Shown here one piece after another: positions 35,736 through 45,600 of a stretch of 64,000 bases of DNA. The notes below the pieces were generated by a model. The model saw only the letters and a program-made list of their open reading frames with translations. It was not told where the DNA came from and did no database searches. The first letter of the stretch is position 1; the number at the start of each line of letters is the position of its first letter. The stretch covers positions 4,094,866 through 4,158,865 of the forward strand of contig CM037587.1 in the NCBI GenBank assembly GCA_021018995.1, given 5' to 3'. This DNA is from Chloranthus sessilifolius (lineage: Eukaryota > Streptophyta > Magnoliopsida > Chloranthales > Chloranthaceae). The position numbers and the translations under genes are program-made.

Positions 35736-36384
35736 TCTACCACACCATTCTTAAGCCATTGCACAATGAGGCCCTCTGTAGCGACCTAAAATCTCACAAC
35801 CTCTTATTGTAAGATCTTAGGTTGTACTTTCGTATTGTGAAACACAAAAAAAAAACATAAAACAATAAAAGTGCCTTAAACAATGGAAGATAAAAATTTT
35901 AAATGCATCCATGCATTGTAAATAAAACCCATGTCCATTTTCTTATTCTAATAACAAAGTCCAACATAATTAAAGCTTAAATAGTCTTAATAAAATACTA
36001 ACTGATCATTGTCTTATATATTTAAAAACCAATAATAACTAAGGAAAAATAGATAACTAGGCCACGAAGCCTTCATCGCCATTCATTTCAGGTTCCTAAG
36101 CAGCACATGCAGTCTCATCACCATAGACCCATACGTTGTCCTCAGCTGCACTTGTCTCATCTAGCCACCCACATCAATAAGGGGTGTAAGTTTATAATTG
36201 TATGAACCAAACATGCAATCGATTGAAGCATAAGATATTAATCATTGCAATATGAACATTTATATATTTCATGTGTGTACTTGTGGCAGACATAATCTCG
36301 ATAAACTGAAATGAACTAAACATAACATGATAACATCGTGGCATGAGTCTATTCTTTCTTTTCATTTCATCTTGTTTTTTCACT

Positions 36385-36735
36385 TAATGCATGTTCACTC
36401 CGTCATATTCAAGACGTTGGGCCTAATCATGCTTATCACTTGCTTAGTTAGACTCTGTCCTCGAGACGATTGGTCTAATCAATCATATCATTTATGACAC
36501 GTTAAACTCTGTCCTGCTTATGACGTTGGGTTTAATCATGCTCATCATATTCTTGTTTAGTTAGACTCCATCATGCACAAGACGTTGAGTCTAATACTTT
36601 CTTAGACTCCATCATATACAAGATGTTATGTCTAATGCTTCTTATTCCTGTTTAGTTAGACTCCATCATGCACAAGATATTGGGTCTAATATATTCTTAG
36701 ACTCCATCATGCACAAGATGTTGGGTCTAATGCTC
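36385..36735. repeat. minisatellite, TTAGACTCCATCATGCACAAGA unit
   Basis: About eight degenerate copies of a unit of 36-55 bp: TTAGACTCCATCATGCACAA, GACGTTGGGTCTAAT and a spacer. Each copy contains TTAGACT...GTCTAA, an imperfect palindrome. Confidence 0.8.
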
Positions 36736-36827
36736 ATTAATCATTACTTGATATTTCATCATATTTTATGTGTCTTGATTGTGCATTGTATAAATCATCA
36801 TGGAACATGTAAAATGCATATGAGTAT

Positions 36828-36990
36828 GATCATAGTACATAAGCATTCAAGTGCATTTAATCATGGTACATAAGCATTGAAGTGTACACAATCACGGTGC
36901 ATAAACATTGAAGTGTATATAATCATGGTGCATAAACATTGAAGTGTATATAATATGTTCATGGTACATAAACATTGACATTTAATCACA
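36828..36990. repeat. minisatellite, CATGGTACATAAACATTGAAG unit
   Basis: Five copies of a unit of about 31 bp (ATCATGGTGCATAAACATTG, AAGTGTATATA), the right-hand ones most alike. Confidence 0.82.
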
Positions 36991-37024
36991 CTTATTATGA
37001 AAATAACTGAATATAGAACATGAC

Positions 37025-37230
37025 TGCCCAAAATCGATCGATCAATTCACTTGCTCGATCGATCGATCTCGACCCGTGAGTATTCAAAACATTTATCTGT
37101 TTAGACTTGATCGATCGATTTCCTAAAATCAATCGATCGATTCTAACCCGTGAGCATATCATATAATATAAATATCGTTCAAAATCGATCAATCGATTTC
37201 CTAGAATCGATCGATTTCGATCCATGGGCA
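37025..37230. repeat. TCGATCGATT array in the 2.2-kb solo LTR
   Basis: Three units of about 65 bp: AATCGATCGATCAATT or similar, a second TCGATCGAT block, then CCCGTGAG or CCATGGG and an AT-rich spacer. Confidence 0.8.
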
Positions 37231-38762
37231 CGCACCAACAGTGCTTCAAATCTCATGGTGGGGTTTCAGTCCGACTTCTTTTTAGCCAAAACATCAATAT
37301 TGAATCCATTAATCATAACATGCATCCTATTCAATTATCCATTCATTTATCATGAAATAAAAGCACTAATTTACATAAAAAATTCATTTTTAAAATCAAT
37401 ATTTTAAGTTCAATGGAAAGCATGATTTCTTCATACCTAGATCGATCGTATCACCGTGATTAGATCGAGATTTCTATAACGACGATGACTCTTGAAGGAG
37501 GTGAAGGCTGCTTGAGAATATACACCAATGTCTCGCCGATTTTCTAAAAGAAAAGTTCTAAAAAGGTAGATCTAGAATTTCTTCTCTGACGTCTCTAGGG
37601 TTTTCTGACGGCTTTATTCTTAAGAACTCTTGAAGAGATTGGGATTTAGGGTTCTCCTTAAGACACCTTTCTATAATTTTTTGGGGATTATCCGGTGTTA
37701 AGCTAACACACCAAGGAAGGGTGTATAGGCTTTTATTTCAAGGTCAAAATAAAGGTTTAAAACCCACATAGCAAGGGCCTATCCTTAGACCTCTTGTCTC
37801 AAACTAAAGCCTTTAACCAGTAGGCTATCACATAACTTGTGTCAATTAATGACAGAAATAAATATAAGAATTTTGAAAATCAAAACATATATTTTTAGTT
37901 AAAACGCTTTAAAAATTAAAATATGTGGTGTATACGTTATTAGACACATAATTTTAGGTGTATTAAAGATATGAAATTCAGATCACAACACCCTCCCCAG
38001 TCTCCTTGAGGTCTAGGAGCTCCGATGCCTTTCCAAACCTCCATTCCCCATCAACCTTCCTCGCGTTGCGGAGCAATATTCTGTCACCGAGCACCGAGTT
38101 CTTTACATCAGCGGCCCCGATCCCAGTGGCTGGTATTTTACTATGATCTCGAACGATTATCCTTTCCATCCGTCCTGTCTCAGTAATCGACCTATGTCGC
38201 TGCCAACCAATGAAGACCTCTCCCCTCCTCAATACTTCCCAACCCGGCTCCAACGCTACGTGGATATAAGCACATCTTGTATCGGAGAGGTCCGCCGTCC
38301 GCCTGTCAAGTCCGAGGAAGTTTCCACACCGCATGCCAATCTGCCGGAGAACCTTTGAGGTCCAAGTGTGCTGTGGGAGGCCGTAGACTGAGCCAAGCTT
38401 CGTTAGCTTCAGATTTTGAGAAAGTCGAGATCTCTATGTCCTCCCACCGAAAAATAAATAGGGTGCAATGATCCCACTGGAAGCTCCCCTTTTTGGCCAA
38501 GAAATCCACCCTCTGCTCCTCTCCCTCACTGAAACGAAGTAGTTTTTTTGAAAGTTTGGAAATATGTACTTTTTGTCATTTAATTGTATCCTCTTCATCA
38601 ACTGAATGTAGAAACTGTTGAATGTTAAGAAATGGTAGATTTCCATTAAAGATTGCACTAACCATCTAAGATTACAATCTCTAGCATTCTGATCATAAAG
38701 ATGACCGTCGAATTCAATGGTAAAATTATCTGTATGTGCTGGTGAAACAACATCACCACGGA

Positions 38763-39197
38763 TTAAACGACTCTCAGCCCTGCTCGGTTTGCGCTGGCAT
38801 ATTTGCCGGTTAAGCTCGTGACCCCCCTCTGCCCCTTACCGGAACTCATGCGCTCTGAAACCTCCCGCACCACCAAACACACCCGGATCTGACTCCTCCC
38901 CATCCCTTTAAACCTCTTTCCCGCTAGAGTCCAACCATTACTGAGATCGTTAGCCTGTTGTTTAGAGATAACTGCCTGACTTCTCGATCGAGGAAGGTCT
39001 CTAAGCAAGAGGTTAAGACTGTTCTTGATAGTAAAACCTGATTTCCAGTGTGCTCCGCAGTCCCTTCTGTGGCAGACCATTCTTCTGCTGAAGTTAAGGT
39101 TTCCACACCCATTGCACACCCAGTCCCCATTCCTGATGGTCACCGGAGAAGGTAATGCACCGTTCCTTCTCCGTTCTTCAGTATCACGCACTGCCAT
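38763..39197 (-). pseudogene. L1 LINE ORF1 N-terminus with RanBP2-type zinc finger
   Basis: The frame begins at ATG 39197 (MAVRDTEERRRNG) and stays open for 144 codons. Residues about 20-45 read GDWVCNGCGNLNFSRRMVC then HRRDCGAHW. This fits the RanBP2/RBZ pattern W-x-C-x2-C-x3-N-x6-C with a final Cys four residues on (canonical spacing two; I recall plant RBZ proteins with four). RBZ fingers bind single-stranded RNA in other proteins. The rest is basic (RSQAVISKQQ, WTLAGKRFKGMGRSQIR). It sits in the ORF1 position, directly at the LINE 5' end and inside the target duplication, so it belongs to the element and not to a neighbouring gene. Confidence 0.72.
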
Positions 39198-39228
39198 CCG
39201 AATCACCCCCAGCTTTCCTGCAGTTTGT

Positions 39229-39460
39229 GGTCTAAAGAATGCTTCCTGATTGAATAAAAGCGTACTTAGGCTCGTTTATGTTGTAGGATTGCTAACTTTA
39301 ATTATATGGGTGCAGATTTTAGTAATACACCACACAAATATTTCAGTTTTTTTATTGTTTTTTTGTTAATGATTGTGCGGTCTTTTCTACTTTATGAAAG
39401 ATCATGATCGTTGGTTGGGACATGTTTATCCTATTTTATCGCTAAATGATAAAATTTCAG
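39229..39460. other. intron remainder between LINE and exon
   Basis: AT-rich intron DNA ending in the acceptor of the second visible SurE-like exon. No further feature seen. Confidence 0.6.
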
Positions 39461-39614
39461 GGTGGAAGGGAAGAGCAATCTTGATGACTACAAAATAGGT
39501 GCAGACGCTTGCTTGCCCCTCATAAACGGAATATTGACCGAGATAAAAAATAAAACATATTCTCAAGGATCCTTTCTAAACGTAGAGCTGCCAACTGATG
39601 TTTCAAATCATAAG
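39461..39614 (+). CDS. SURE-like: SurE-like gene, internal exon (ACLPLING segment)
   Basis: This exon of 154 bp has acceptor TTTCAG and donor AAG|GTGATT. It completes the Trp codon split by the previous intron and encodes 51 further residues. They include [18 protein letters not shown] and [14 protein letters not shown], the standard SurE run (xxACLPxINxxLxxIxN ... FLNIDLPTDxxNHK). It lies 232 bp past the right-hand target duplication of the big L1 LINE and about 0.6 kb before an RTE LINE tail, so insertions crowd both sides but spare the exon. Splice sites are inferred from consensus and phase. Confidence 0.9.
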
Positions 39615-40224
39615 GTGATTTTCAAAACTATGATTCATATATATTATGGTGCTAGACGCATTATCCTTTATTCTTGTTTTGTAGATATTAATGTCCCTAG
39701 ATTTTATTATCTTTGATAGAATGATACGACCGCTAGAGTTAACAGAACTTGTAACAATTATATGCTTTATGAACCAATCTTTTGCCAAAGCAGTTTTAGA
39801 AGTATGCAGAAGTGTACATGAGTTCTCTTTTGAGCTATTACCACTATCAGAATTATTCACACTTTTTTCTTGTATTGAAGCACAAGTCAGAAAAATTAAT
39901 AAGTAGCCATTGGTTGTTGTACAGTTACGAAAACATAGATGTTTAGCAATCGATCCTGGCGAGCACAATTTATTTTCTCATTCTCTCTCCTTTGCTTTAA
40001 TCGATAGCGTGATTGTCCTCATCCTTTATTAAAATAAACAGAGAATTTACAATGGATATAAAATTGCCCTTCTTGGTCATTACTAATTTTTACAAGTTTA
40101 ATAGGTCAACTATTATCATCAAATTGTTAAACTAAATAACTTCATCTCTGCCCATTCCAGCCAAAGTGTCCGCTACACAATTTACTTCAAGCCGAGAATG
40201 ATTAACTTCTGAACCTTGGACATG

Positions 40225-40440
40225 TTTGTTGGAAGCACGAAGTAGACTCTGTACGTAGAGTTGAGACGCTACAGGCACACGGAAGTAGAAGGGGAAGATC
40301 AGTGACGACCTGGAGGGAAGCCGTAAGAAGGGATATGAAGGATTGTGAAGTTACAGAGAGATTAGTACTGATAAGAAACGAGTGGAGAAATAGGACTCAC
40401 AAAGTCGATCCCAAATAGATGGGATAAGGCTGTGATGATG
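40225..40440 (+). mobile_element. 3' end of an RTE-type LINE
   Basis: Reads GRSVTTWREAVRRDMKDCEV, LVLIRNEWRNRTHKVDPK then a stop, followed by GGATAAGGCTGTGATGATGATGA. This is the C-terminus of plant RTE ORF2 and its TGATGA tail. The left end is approximate. It abuts the copia C reverse transcriptase fragment. Confidence 0.75.
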
Positions 40441-41061
40441 ATGACATTACTCTTACAAGGGAAGATCGGAATTTTATCAGCCATGTGAAACCTGAGTTGG
40501 GCAGTGTTTTTGAAGTTAAGGACTTAGGGAATCTCAAGTACTTTGCCGGACTCAAAATTGCCAAGTCTAAGAAAGGTATTTACCTCTCTCAGAGGAAGTA
40601 TGCAATGGATCTACTCAGCAATAAGGAATGCTAGGTTGTAAGCCAGCCTTTTCTCAAATGGATCAGAAATGCTCTCTAGATGAGCTTGATGGTGACTTAC
40701 TTTCGAATCATCAAATGTATCAAAGACTTGTTGTGGCTTATATATCTCTCCTTGACTACACCTAACATTACTTTCGTTGTTAGTCCGTGAGCCAGTTCAT
40801 GCATGCTCCTCGCACAACTCACCTTGTAGCCGTTCATCGTATCTTTTGGTACCTCAAATCTAGTCCAGAGTTTGGTCTGGTTTATTGCCCACATAGTGAT
40901 ATGAGCATCTCCGTTTATACTGATGCGGATTGGGCTGGTTTCGTTACGTATTGACGATCTACATCTGGATATTGTGTATTCCTTGGAAGTTAGCGTCCTG
41001 GAAAAGCAAGAAGCAGATTGTGGTTTTGAAGTGTAGTGCTGAAGTTGAATATATAGCCATT

Positions 41062-42027
41062 TGTGACGGCGTCATTAATCTGGGTACTAGCAAGAAGTCA
41101 TGGTGGCCTTGGAGCTGGGCGTTTGGCTAGCAGGAAGCGGGCGGGCCTTGGAGCTAGCTGTGTGGTGCGTGAGCGCGGAGGCATGTGGCCTTGTGACGCG
41201 TGCGTGCTCCTCGTAGGTATGGCGTGGATGGCTACTCGAGCTAGGTGATGATCTAGTGTGGTTACTAGACGCGCGTGGGGTGCGGAAGCTGGTCTTGGAG
41301 GCGTTGTTGGTGCATGGGTTTCGTGTGCCACGGAACAAGTTTGTGTGCCACGATGGTATGCCAAATTAATACCTTTGAGGTTCTCCTGCTGTTTGGCTTG
41401 AGGTGGTGTTTAAACCATACTTGGGGAAGGGAGCTGTGGAGCTATTCTCCTACACATGGGGCCTCGTGGCGCTAGAGGGTGCACGATGGTCTCCTAGGTC
41501 TGAAAGGGTGGGCCTAGGACGTCGCTGCGGCGATGCTATGTGTCACCCAAGGTGAGGTTGCCATATGGCCCCAGATTACGCGTCGCAGTGCATATGGGTC
41601 GACTATGAGAGAGGCACTCGTAGGCTATGTGGGACACTGTGGTGCACATTAGCTGAGGGCCAGATGTTGATGTGTGCTGGTCGCGTGGGCCACACACGAT
41701 GGTGGGCTTGGTTTAGTATGTCGGTAATGCATATATGGAATGGGACAACATGAGGAGCTGCATGCTATTGTCGCGGGCGAGGGACTAGTGCAGGGCATAA
41801 GGTGAAGCTGGGCAGGCCAAGCGAGGCACTGAGGTGCTGGCATGTGTGTCGCGAGGAGACACAATGCATTGATATGGTTGTCCTCGGGAGAAGGCAATCG
41901 TGAACGGGAGTTCCCGTCCTCTAGGTGGGTGGTATCAGAGTGATCGTTGGGTAGGCTGGCCTCACTGTAAGCGGCAACGAGGCACCGCATGAGTGTGATA
42001 GCCGGTGTCGGGCTGTGCCCCGTGACA
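41062..42027 (+). repeat. LTR, left arm of the palindrome
   Basis: 966 bp, TGTGACGGCGTCATTAATCT to GCCCCGTGACA, followed by the primer-site-like TTGGTATTAGAGCC at 42029-42042. GC-rich (ACGCGCGTGGGG, GGCCTTGGAGCTAG), unlike its surroundings. Confidence 0.72.
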
Positions 42028-42086
42028 GTTGGTATTAGAGCCAAGTTTGATCTGGAAGGGGCGATGAGAGACGCTCTGATACCAAC

Positions 42087-43003
42087 TGTCACGGGGGCAC
42101 ATCCCGACACCGGCTATCACACCCATGTGGCGCCTCGTTGTCGCTTACAGCGAGACCAACCTACCCAACCATCACTTTGATACCACTCGCCTAGAGGATG
42201 GGAACTCCCGTTCACGGTTGCCCTCCCGAGGACAACCATATCAACGCATCGTGTCTCCTTGTGACACGCATGCCAACACCTCAATGCCTCGCTTAGCTTG
42301 CCCAACATCACCCCTGTGCCCTGCACTAGTCCCTTGCCCGCGACAGTAGCATGCAGCTCCTCATGTCCCATTCCATATATGCATCGCTGACATACTAAAC
42401 CAAGCCCACCATCGTATGTGGCCCACGCGACCAACACATATCAGCATCTGGCCCTCAGCTAACGTCTCACCATAGTGCCCCTCTCATAGCCAACCCATAT
42501 GCACCGTGACGCATAGTCCGGGGCCATATGGTAATCTCACCTTGGGTGACACATGGCATCGTCGCAGCGACGTCCTAGGCCCACCCTTTCAGACCTAGGA
42601 GACCATCGTCCACCCTCTAGTGCCACGAGGCCCCATGTGTAGGAGAATAGTTCCACAGCTCCCTTCCCGCAAGTATGGTTTAAACACCACCTAAAGCCAA
42701 ACAACAGGAGAACCTCAAAGGTATTGGTTTGACATACCATCGTGGCACACGAACTCATTCCGTGGCACACGAATCCCATGCTACACCAACAACGCCTCTG
42801 AGACTAGCTTTCGTGCCCCACGCGCGTCTAGTAGCCACACTAGATCCTCACCTAGCTCGAGTAGAGCCATCCACGCCATACCTACGGGGAGCGCCGCAAG
42901 GCCTCATGCTTCCACACCACACAACTAGCCGTACATGCCACACAACTAGCTCCAAGGCCCGCCATGCCTTCTTGCTACTTCCCAGATTAATGACGCCGTC
43001 ACA
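42087..43003 (-). repeat. LTR, right arm of the palindrome
   Basis: 917 bp and inverted copy of 41062-42027. The primer site GCTCTGATACCAAC sits just left of it (42073-42086). On its other side the - strand shows GTGAGGGAGGA, a polypurine tract, next to TGTGACGG. So this LTR has a primer site at one end and a polypurine tract at the other. Confidence 0.72.
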
Positions 43004-43456
43004 TCCTCCCTCACTCCATAAGGTCAACGTCCTCGTTGACGTAATATCTCAAGGGAATGGCCACACCACCTCCTCCAATCTGGCGTGCCAACGGCCATGT
43101 TGACACCAAGACCCGCATAAGTTCCTCAACCTCCGTCTTCACCCCATGCAAAGTCTCCACAAATATCTAGCCCCGAGGTTTGGCACCTCCTCACTAGTTC
43201 AACTTGGTCTCATCCACGCCTACGGACGAGAAACACATTGATTCTTCGCGCGGCTCTGCACCAACGCTATCCATCACTATGCCATGCACCAAGCATTTGT
43301 GACCTCGGCTCGCTCTAGTATCTCGACATCATGTGTCTTCACCCAAGAGTTCGCCCACCAAATTCTGCCTTTGAAACACCTTAGTACATTGGCCACATCT
43401 TCATAACTCTGTTTCTCAAGCTCGCCTTCGGCTCAACCTATCTACAAGGTCCTCCC
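43004..43456 (-). other. internal 3' region next to the inverted LTR
   Basis: GC-rich compared with the rest of the window. Starts with the complement of a polypurine tract. No protein domain recognised on either strand. Confidence 0.45.
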
Positions 43457-44038
43457 ACGACGTAAATGCGACACGACGTTTTGGACTTGAGCGGTACGAT
43501 ATAAAGGCATTGTATCGTACCTCCTTAAAAACAATGTACTTATCATCTGATACAGGTGATACATTGCCAGTATCGGACGATACGGACAATACATTGAAAT
43601 TATCGGACGATAATTTCAATGTCTTGTCCAATAATGTGTATATATATATATATATTTTTTTTTCCGATTGTCTACACAATCAATGGCGACTGTGTAGACA
43701 ATCGCCATCGATTGTTCGACAATTGTGTAGACAATTGGAAAAAAAAAAAAAAAAAATTCGATTGTCTACACAATCGATGGCGACTATGTAGACAATCGCC
43801 ATCGATTGTGTAGACAATCGGAAATTTTTTATTTTTTTTTCTGATTGTTTACACAATCAATGGCGACAGTGTAGACAATCGGAAAAGAAAAAAAATTTCT
43901 CACATAAATAAAATTCAATGTATCAAACCGATACATTCAATGTATTGCCGATACATTGAATATATCGGCCAATACCCGATATGTATTGTCCTGGAGGTCA
44001 GGACGATACGTATCGGTTTACCGATATTTTGATCCTTG
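43457..44038. mobile_element. non-autonomous hAT-type element, GATACGTATC group
   Basis: The right terminus is CAAGGATCAAAATATCGG as reverse complement, the same as the left end of the hAT transposon at 4014. The left end is not clear; flanks CTCCCACG (43449-43456) and CTCCCACC (44039-44046) match at 7 of 8 and set the proposed border. The interior has ATCGGACGATAC motifs at both sides and a palindromic ATTGTCTACACAATCG array in the middle. Confidence 0.6.
43664..43884. repeat. array of palindromic ATTGTCTACACAATCG units
   Basis: Three units of about 65-85 bp, each built as ATTGTCTACACAATCGATGG, CGACTATGTAGACAATCG and partial copies in reverse. A and T runs separate them. Each unit can fold back on itself. 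Confidence 0.85.
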
Positions 44039-44434
44039 CTCCCACCTTCCTGCTAGCTGAATAAATGCGCATCTCTATGCATCAAGGTCGTGACCACGTC
44101 ACACATTGCTCATGGCACATGCAAAGTTTTCTGCTGCGCTCTGTTCTTTCTGAGCTCGGATTTCATATTAGCCATCCTATACTGCCTCATTGTGATAATA
44201 AAGCTGCAAAAAAGATAACATCGGACGATGTTCTACATGAAAGAACAAAGCACATTGAAGTTGATATTCATTTTGTTCAAGACAAAGGCAGAGATGGAAC
44301 TTTTGAGGTTATTGATGTGACCTCTTTCGAGCAATTTGCAAACATTTTCTCCAAAGCTGTTGGGCCTAATGTCCTTCAAGAAGTTGTGTCAAGCTGGGCA
44401 TGTTAGGATGTACATGCTCCAGCTTGAGGGGGAG

Positions 44435-44560
44435 TGTTGTTAGATATACACGCTCCAACTTAATATAAATGCTAGTGAGGAAACCATAACTCACTAAGCC
44501 TTCTCATTAATTCTATCTCTCCATTGTTTCTTCTCCTCTAACCCTAAATCTAATATCATC
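44435..44560 (+). repeat. 3' LTR of copia C
   Basis: Follows the polypurine tract; starts TGTTGTTAGATATACACG and ends near CTAATATCA. The right border is uncertain. Confidence 0.55.
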
Positions 44561-44634
44561 ACTCTAATCCTAATATCACTTGCATATACCACCATATACT
44601 AACCTAACTTTGCACCTAACTCAAAGTAGGGTTC

Positions 44635-44840
44635 AATGGGTTCAAACTAGGATAGGGTTAGGTTCATATGGTTCAGACATTACTCCATGAAGGGTTTGGC
44701 TGGTTTGGACCTTGTTTAGGGTTTGGTTCTTATGGTTCAGACTTTTGTTCATATGGCATTAACTTGGTTCAAACCATGGTCTATTTGGGGTTTGGTGGGT
44801 TAGAATCGTGGTTAGGGCTAGGTTCATGTGGTTTGGACCC
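44635..44840. repeat. degenerate GGTTTAGGG-rich tandem repeat
   Basis: Roughly three copies of a unit of about 75-80 bp with AGGGTTAGGTTCATATGGTT and GGTTTGG blocks. It resembles decayed telomere-like sequence but has no regular TTTAGGG run. Confidence 0.55.
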
Positions 44841-45600
44841 CTTAGGATTAGCCATAGTCTTTCTTTCCGAGCCATTTCGTTTCAGTTATATTTGATGGGT
44901 CCAACCCTTTCTAAATCATGGTTGGGCTGGCCCCTATGGATCGACTCATGGATAAACATATATAGGTTAAGCGTTGGTTACACATTTCGACGAACTCCAC
45001 TCCCTATATCCGTGGGTCAATGGTCTGAACCACGGGGAGCTCCTTTGTAGGAAGAGGCTAACCATTGGTGACATCTCCTTGCTATCCAAAACAGGTGACT
45101 TCCGTGTTCGTCACAATATTGCAACCTGCACACTAAATCAAAGTAGTGCTTTGACTTCCTAGTCAAACTCCCAAACCCCGAGTCCTAAGGTAGTAATCCC
45201 TTGCATAGAACTGGTCTAGATTGCATGCACAAAACAAGTGCACAAGTGCGACAAGTATGTAATAAAGTGATAAACGAAATGCATGAGGGTAGAAATCAAA
45301 AACTTACAATTGATGAAGGATAAGGGATAAGCGAATTTTTTCTTATATTTTATTAATAAAATAGAGGTCAAATACATCAAGATAACCATGAAAGGTCTTT
45401 TGAAGACCACAAAATCTAACAAAGTTCCAAACCTTGCAACTTCTTGAATCTTGTGACTGTTGGCTTCAAAGGTCCATCATACAGCGAGAATTCAAATTGT
45501 CCCTTTTTGTTTTTTCTCTTTGTATTCATCAACCTCTTGTTTGAAATCTCCTTGTTGGAAGAGACCGAAGTGAGAAGTATCATACTCGACAAAAAAAAAA
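44841..45600. other. unassigned intron stretch
   Basis: No gene or element recognised. AT-rich from about 45230. Confidence 0.55.

Larger units (their letters stand above)
35777..37990 (-). repeat. solo LTR of about 2.2 kb inside the LINE
   Basis: TGTAGCGACCTAAAATCTC at the left and GATCACAACA at the right give TG...CA ends, with the 5-bp duplication CCCTC on both sides (35772-35776, 37991-37995). - orientation is favoured because ...GGTCGCTACA looks like a 3' LTR end. It contains a TTAGACTCCATCATGCACAA minisatellite, a second minisatellite and a TCGATCGATT array. Family not identified; the length suggests Ty3/gypsy. Confidence 0.82.
34319..38509 (-). pseudogene. L1 LINE ORF1, middle and C-terminal parts
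   Basis: 38509-38306 (WEDIEISTFSKSEANEAWL, GSPADWHAVWKL) and 38334-37991 (CGNFLGLDRRTADLSDTRCA, EPGWEVLRRGEVFIG) match the DUF4283-like/second conserved part of plant L1 ORF1, ending GKASELLDLKETGEG where the solo LTR entered. The frame resumes at 35776 with IVQWLKNG, then the HDDFSVVA repeats (to about 35510) and a Gly-rich end. 34759-34319 is an acidic then basic C-terminus (IFKGIKKQRKKQRYEI). The AT-rich 250 bp at 38510-38762 do not clearly belong to ORF1. Frames change several times. Confidence 0.7.
30661..39212 (-). mobile_element. long L1-type LINE with 16-bp target duplication
   Basis: Flanked by CTTTCCTGCAGTTTGT at 30645-30660 and 39213-39228. The 3' end is at the left: the + strand TTTTTTTGATTGGTAACAAA is the complement of a short A tail. 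The 5' end is at 39212, only 15 bp before the ORF1 ATG at 39197. Without the solo LTR (35777-37990 plus its duplication) it is about 6.3 kb, near full length for plant L1. ORF1 (39197 to about 34319) and ORF2 (about 34300 to 30853) are both present, with several frameshifts. It fills 62% of the 13.9-kb SurE-like intron. Confidence 0.88.
25548..39460 (+). other. intron of the SurE-like gene, about 13.9 kb
   Basis: Donor GTATGT at 25548, acceptor TTTCAG at 39460. The intron contains an hAT-type MITE, two inverted-repeat elements, an RTE tail, a GATACGTATC-type MITE, a relic of the coding-poor LTR family with two more MITEs, and the long L1 LINE with its internal solo LTR. Stretches not otherwise assigned (26060-26329, 26478-26878, 27265-27479, 27573-27753, 30349-30644, 39229-39460) show no gene that I recognise. 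Confidence 0.8.
41062..44103. mobile_element. composite insertion with inverted LTRs, in copia C
   Basis: Copia C reads GCCATT, then the insert, then CATTGCTCATGG, so the insert has a 4-bp duplication CATT. Its left end is TGTGACGGCG and its right end CACGTCACA, which are inverted. Contents: LTR 41062-42027, 59 bp with two opposed primer sites, inverted LTR 42087-43003, about 450 bp of GC-rich internal DNA, an hAT-type element (about 43457-44038) and 65 bp of end sequence. Interpreted as a rearranged LTR element; the family is unknown. Confidence 0.65.
40441..44560 (+). mobile_element. Ty1/copia fossil C, 3' part, with a composite insertion
   Basis: Reverse transcriptase end (40450-40660: VKDLGNLKYFAGLKIAKSKK, YLSQRKYAMDLL), RNase H region (to 41061: SAEVEYIAI), insertion 41062-44103, then the rest of RNase H (44104-44400: LSELGFHISHPIL, VLHERTKHIEVDIHF), polypurine tract CTTGAGGGGGAG and 3' LTR. 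Old, with several breaks; no 5' part. Confidence 0.8.

Noticed and set aside
35271-35812. + strand frames rich in Ser, Pro and Thr
   Set aside because: Antisense of the LINE ORF1 repeat region; the tandem repeat keeps both strands open.
39603-39968. Frames on both strands right after the second exon
   Set aside because: No domain or family recognised on either strand; the + frame is separate from the exon and lacks splice signals linking it to the gene.
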